Shown here: positions 6,208 to 7,295 of the stretch, one piece after another | Numbering within the stretch: the stretch's first letter is position 1 | How the letters are laid out: each line of letters begins with the position of its first letter | Assembly (NCBI GenBank): GCA_944381335.1 | Contig: CALWKT010000074.1 | Coordinates: 1 to 7,295 of the forward strand | From: an uncultured Christensenellaceae bacterium | GTDB lineage: Bacteria > Bacillota_A > Clostridia > Christensenellales > UBA3700 | Direction of reading: 5' to 3' | DNA: 7,295 bases | Translations under genes and position numbers: made by a program | The notes under the pieces: model-generated | What the model was told of the DNA's origin: nothing | Seen by the model: the letters and a program-made list of their open reading frames with translations, nothing else | Databases searched by the model: none

Positions 6208-6243
6208 CGCTTGGCGAAGCTGTCCTGCCGCCGCCACGCGGCT
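6208..6243. repeat. 36-base palindromic repeat, copy 1
   Basis: It is identical to copy 2 at 35 of 36 positions (T at 6223 against C at 6292), with a period of 69 bases. Each unit contains two small hairpins: GCTT-GGCG-AAGC and GCCGC-CAC-GCGGC. This architecture resembles REP/BIME-type interspersed palindromes. The tail of this copy also forms CGGCT-CGTA-AGCCG (6239-6252) with the following bases. Confidence 0.85.
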
Positions 6244-6276
6244 CGTAAGCCGGCTGTTAGCGTTCGTAACATTAAC

Positions 6277-6312
6277 CGCTTGGCGAAGCTGCCCTGCCGC
6301 CGCCACGCGGCT
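6277..6312. repeat. 36-base palindromic repeat, copy 2, reaching into the murB stop codon
   Basis: It is the second copy, with the same two internal hairpins, and ends at 6312. The murB TAG occupies 6313-6311, so the repeat supplies the last two bases of the stop codon. A 33-base spacer separates it from copy 1. On the minus strand its GC-rich hairpin begins right at the stop and could protect the 3' end of the murB message. Confidence 0.85.
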
Positions 6313-7195
6313 ATAGGAAGACGACTTCGTATTCTAGGGTTATCCCGAACTTACCGAAAACGCGCTGTTTCGCGAGTTCAGCGAGAAAAAGGAAGTCTGC
6401 GCCGGTCGCGCCGCCCTTGTTTATTATGAAATTGGCGTGTTTGACTGATATTTCTGCGCCGCCCTTTTTTTCGCCCTTGAGACCGACGCGCTCAATGTAA
6501 TAGCCGGCAGACACCCCGTCTGCGCGTTTGAACACACTGCCGAGAGACCTGCCTTCAGGCTGAGACAGCCTTCTCCTTTCCGCATACTCAGCCACGCTTT
6601 CTCTGATCTCCCTCTCTGTGGAAGATACGAGCGCAAACTCCGCGCCCAGCACGGTCAGCCCCTTTTTCTCAACGTCGGTGCGCCTGTACCCGGCATTCAG
6701 CGCGTACGGAGACAGCGCGACTATCCGTCCGTCCGCGGTCGCCGCGTCCACACGGGTGATCAGTTCCGCGATCTCCCTGCCGAACGCGCCTGCGTTCATC
6801 TTCACCGCGCCGCCCACGCTCCCCGGTATGCCCGAAAGTTGTTCAAACCCCGAAAGCGCCCTCTTTGCGCACTTTGAAACGACGTCCGGCAGTCTTGCGC
6901 CGGCGCAGCAGTAGACCCTCTCTCCGTTGAACGTCACGTCCTTTGCGCGCGAGACGGAGATCACCGTCCTTTCAAAATTCCCGTCGGGGAAAAGCACGTC
7001 AGTCGCTCCGCCCACGACGATCGCTTCTCCTCTCAGAAAAGCGACCGTTCTTGCCAGCGCCATGCCGTCTTTAGGGTACACTGTCTCCCTTACCGCGCAC
7101 GCGTTGCCGAACGCGCCGGGAGCGTTCTCCCCGTATTTCACCTTTGCTCCCAGCCTCGCGAGCGCCGCCGCCCTCTCTCTTCTCTCTTTTTCCAT
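6311..7195 (-). CDS. murB: UDP-N-acetylenolpyruvoylglucosamine reductase
   Basis: MurB uses FAD and NADPH to reduce UDP-GlcNAc-enolpyruvate to UDP-MurNAc in the cytoplasm, the second committed step of peptidoglycan precursor synthesis. The 294-residue reading fits the family size. Visible motifs are the FAD-domain VVGGATDVLFPDG (60-72), GFEQLSGIPGSVGGAV (116-131) with KMNAGAFG (132-139), YRRTD (170-174), SLGSVFKR (217-224) with the presumed proton-donor Ser220, KHANFIINKGGATGAD (252-267), and the C-terminal LEYEV with Glu290. The usual TFRIGG segment near the N-terminus is degenerate here (GAFGNA, 27-32). The start is uncertain. The ATG at 7195 gives the normal length but has no Shine-Dalgarno. 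An ATG at 7261 adds 22 residues and also lacks one. A GTG at 7141 has GGGAG upstream but would remove the first helix. The frame is open to the window edge. Confidence 0.95.
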   Translation of the reverse strand: MEKERRERAAALARLGAKVKYGENAPGAFGNACAVRETVYPKDGMALARTVAFLRGEAIVVGGATDVLFPDGNFERTVISVSRAKDVTFNGERVYCCAGARLPDVVSKCAKRALSGFEQLSGIPGSVGGAVKMNAGAFGREIAELITRVDAATADGRIVALSPYALNAGYRRTDVEKKGLTVLGAEFALVSSTEREIRESVAEYAERRRLSQPEGRSLGSVFKRADGVSAGYYIERVGLKGEKKGGAEISVKHANFIINKGGATGADFLFLAELAKQRVFGKFGITLEYEVVFL

Positions 7196-7196
7196 A

Positions 7197-7206
7197 ACAA
7201 TATTGT
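7197..7206. repeat. 10-base perfect palindrome just before the murB ATG
   Basis: ACAATATTGT is an exact palindrome ending two bases upstream of the ATG at 7195, where a Shine-Dalgarno would be expected. On the minus strand it overlaps TACAAT, a possible -10 box, without a clear -35. It may be chance in an AT-rich patch. Confidence 0.35.
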
Positions 7207-7295
7207 ATGCCCGCGTTTTTGCCCGCGTGCGTAAAAGCCGTTGCGCGAAGTCTTCCTGCATCGGGCGCTTATGCGTGACTTTGCAAGACTCACAG

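Larger units (their letters stand above)
5701..6310. other. Gene-free block between PHP and murB
   Basis: No convincing protein gene is found on either strand. Going from PHP towards murB it holds the operon promoter(s), an AT-rich stretch (about 5790-6160) with a 9-base and an 8-base perfect stem-loop, a candidate small RNA unit, a 6-base stem-loop at 6165-6187, and two 36-base repeats. The AT-rich part contrasts with the flanking genes. Its plus strand gives short protein-like stretches in shifting frames, for example TDLSQLKPQLYKWLASVNE, with no start codon and stops between. It could therefore be a decayed mobile element, but I cannot assign a family. Confidence 0.6.

Noticed and set aside
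6208..6312. CRISPR-like 36-33-36 arrangement
   Set aside because: Only two copies and a single spacer, two hairpins inside each unit, no cas genes, and one copy runs into the murB stop codon. An interspersed palindromic repeat fits better.
6077..6429. Plus-strand short frames across the repeats
   Set aside because: They exist because the 36-base units have no stops in those frames; the repeated peptide AWRSCPAAATRL is a by-product of the repeat. There is no ribosome site or domain.

Overview
The window reads as a chromosomal fragment from a member of the Bacillota, most likely class Clostridia and an uncultured lineage. The evidence is a WhiA protein, a TRAP (MtrB) tryptophan regulator, a DnaE-type replicative polymerase next to whiA, and purine-rich Shine-Dalgarno sites. 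The genes look moderately GC-rich. One intergenic block is clearly AT-richer. All five recognisable genes lie on the minus strand, so transcription runs from high to low coordinates.

Layout in transcription order. murB (7195-6311) encodes UDP-N-acetylenolpyruvoylglucosamine reductase. A gene-free block of about 610 bases follows (6310-5701). It holds two near-identical 36-base palindromic repeats abutting the murB stop codon, a candidate small RNA with its own promoter and terminator-like end, several long hairpins in AT-rich DNA, and the promoter region of the next operon. Then come a stand-alone PHP-domain phosphoesterase (5700-4939), whiA (4942-4004) and dnaE (4029-319). They are packed head to tail with 4-base and 26-base overlaps, as in a translationally coupled operon. 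A 167-base gap carries a good promoter and a leader hairpin. After it comes the 5' part of mtrB (151-1), cut by the window edge.

The murB/PHP/whiA/dnaE order is a version of a cluster known from Clostridia and other Bacillota, linking cell-wall precursor synthesis, the WhiA division/sporulation regulator and DNA replication. The rapZ and yvcK (glmR) genes that commonly sit between murB and whiA are absent, and the repeat-rich AT-rich block lies between murB and PHP instead. mtrB appears to have its own promoter. Its sequence is unmistakably TRAP-like, but two positions that contact RNA in the Bacillus protein differ.

I see no complete new multi-gene system. The most unusual parts are the 6027-6146 transcription-unit candidate, the paired 36-base repeats at the end of murB, and the divergent TRAP.
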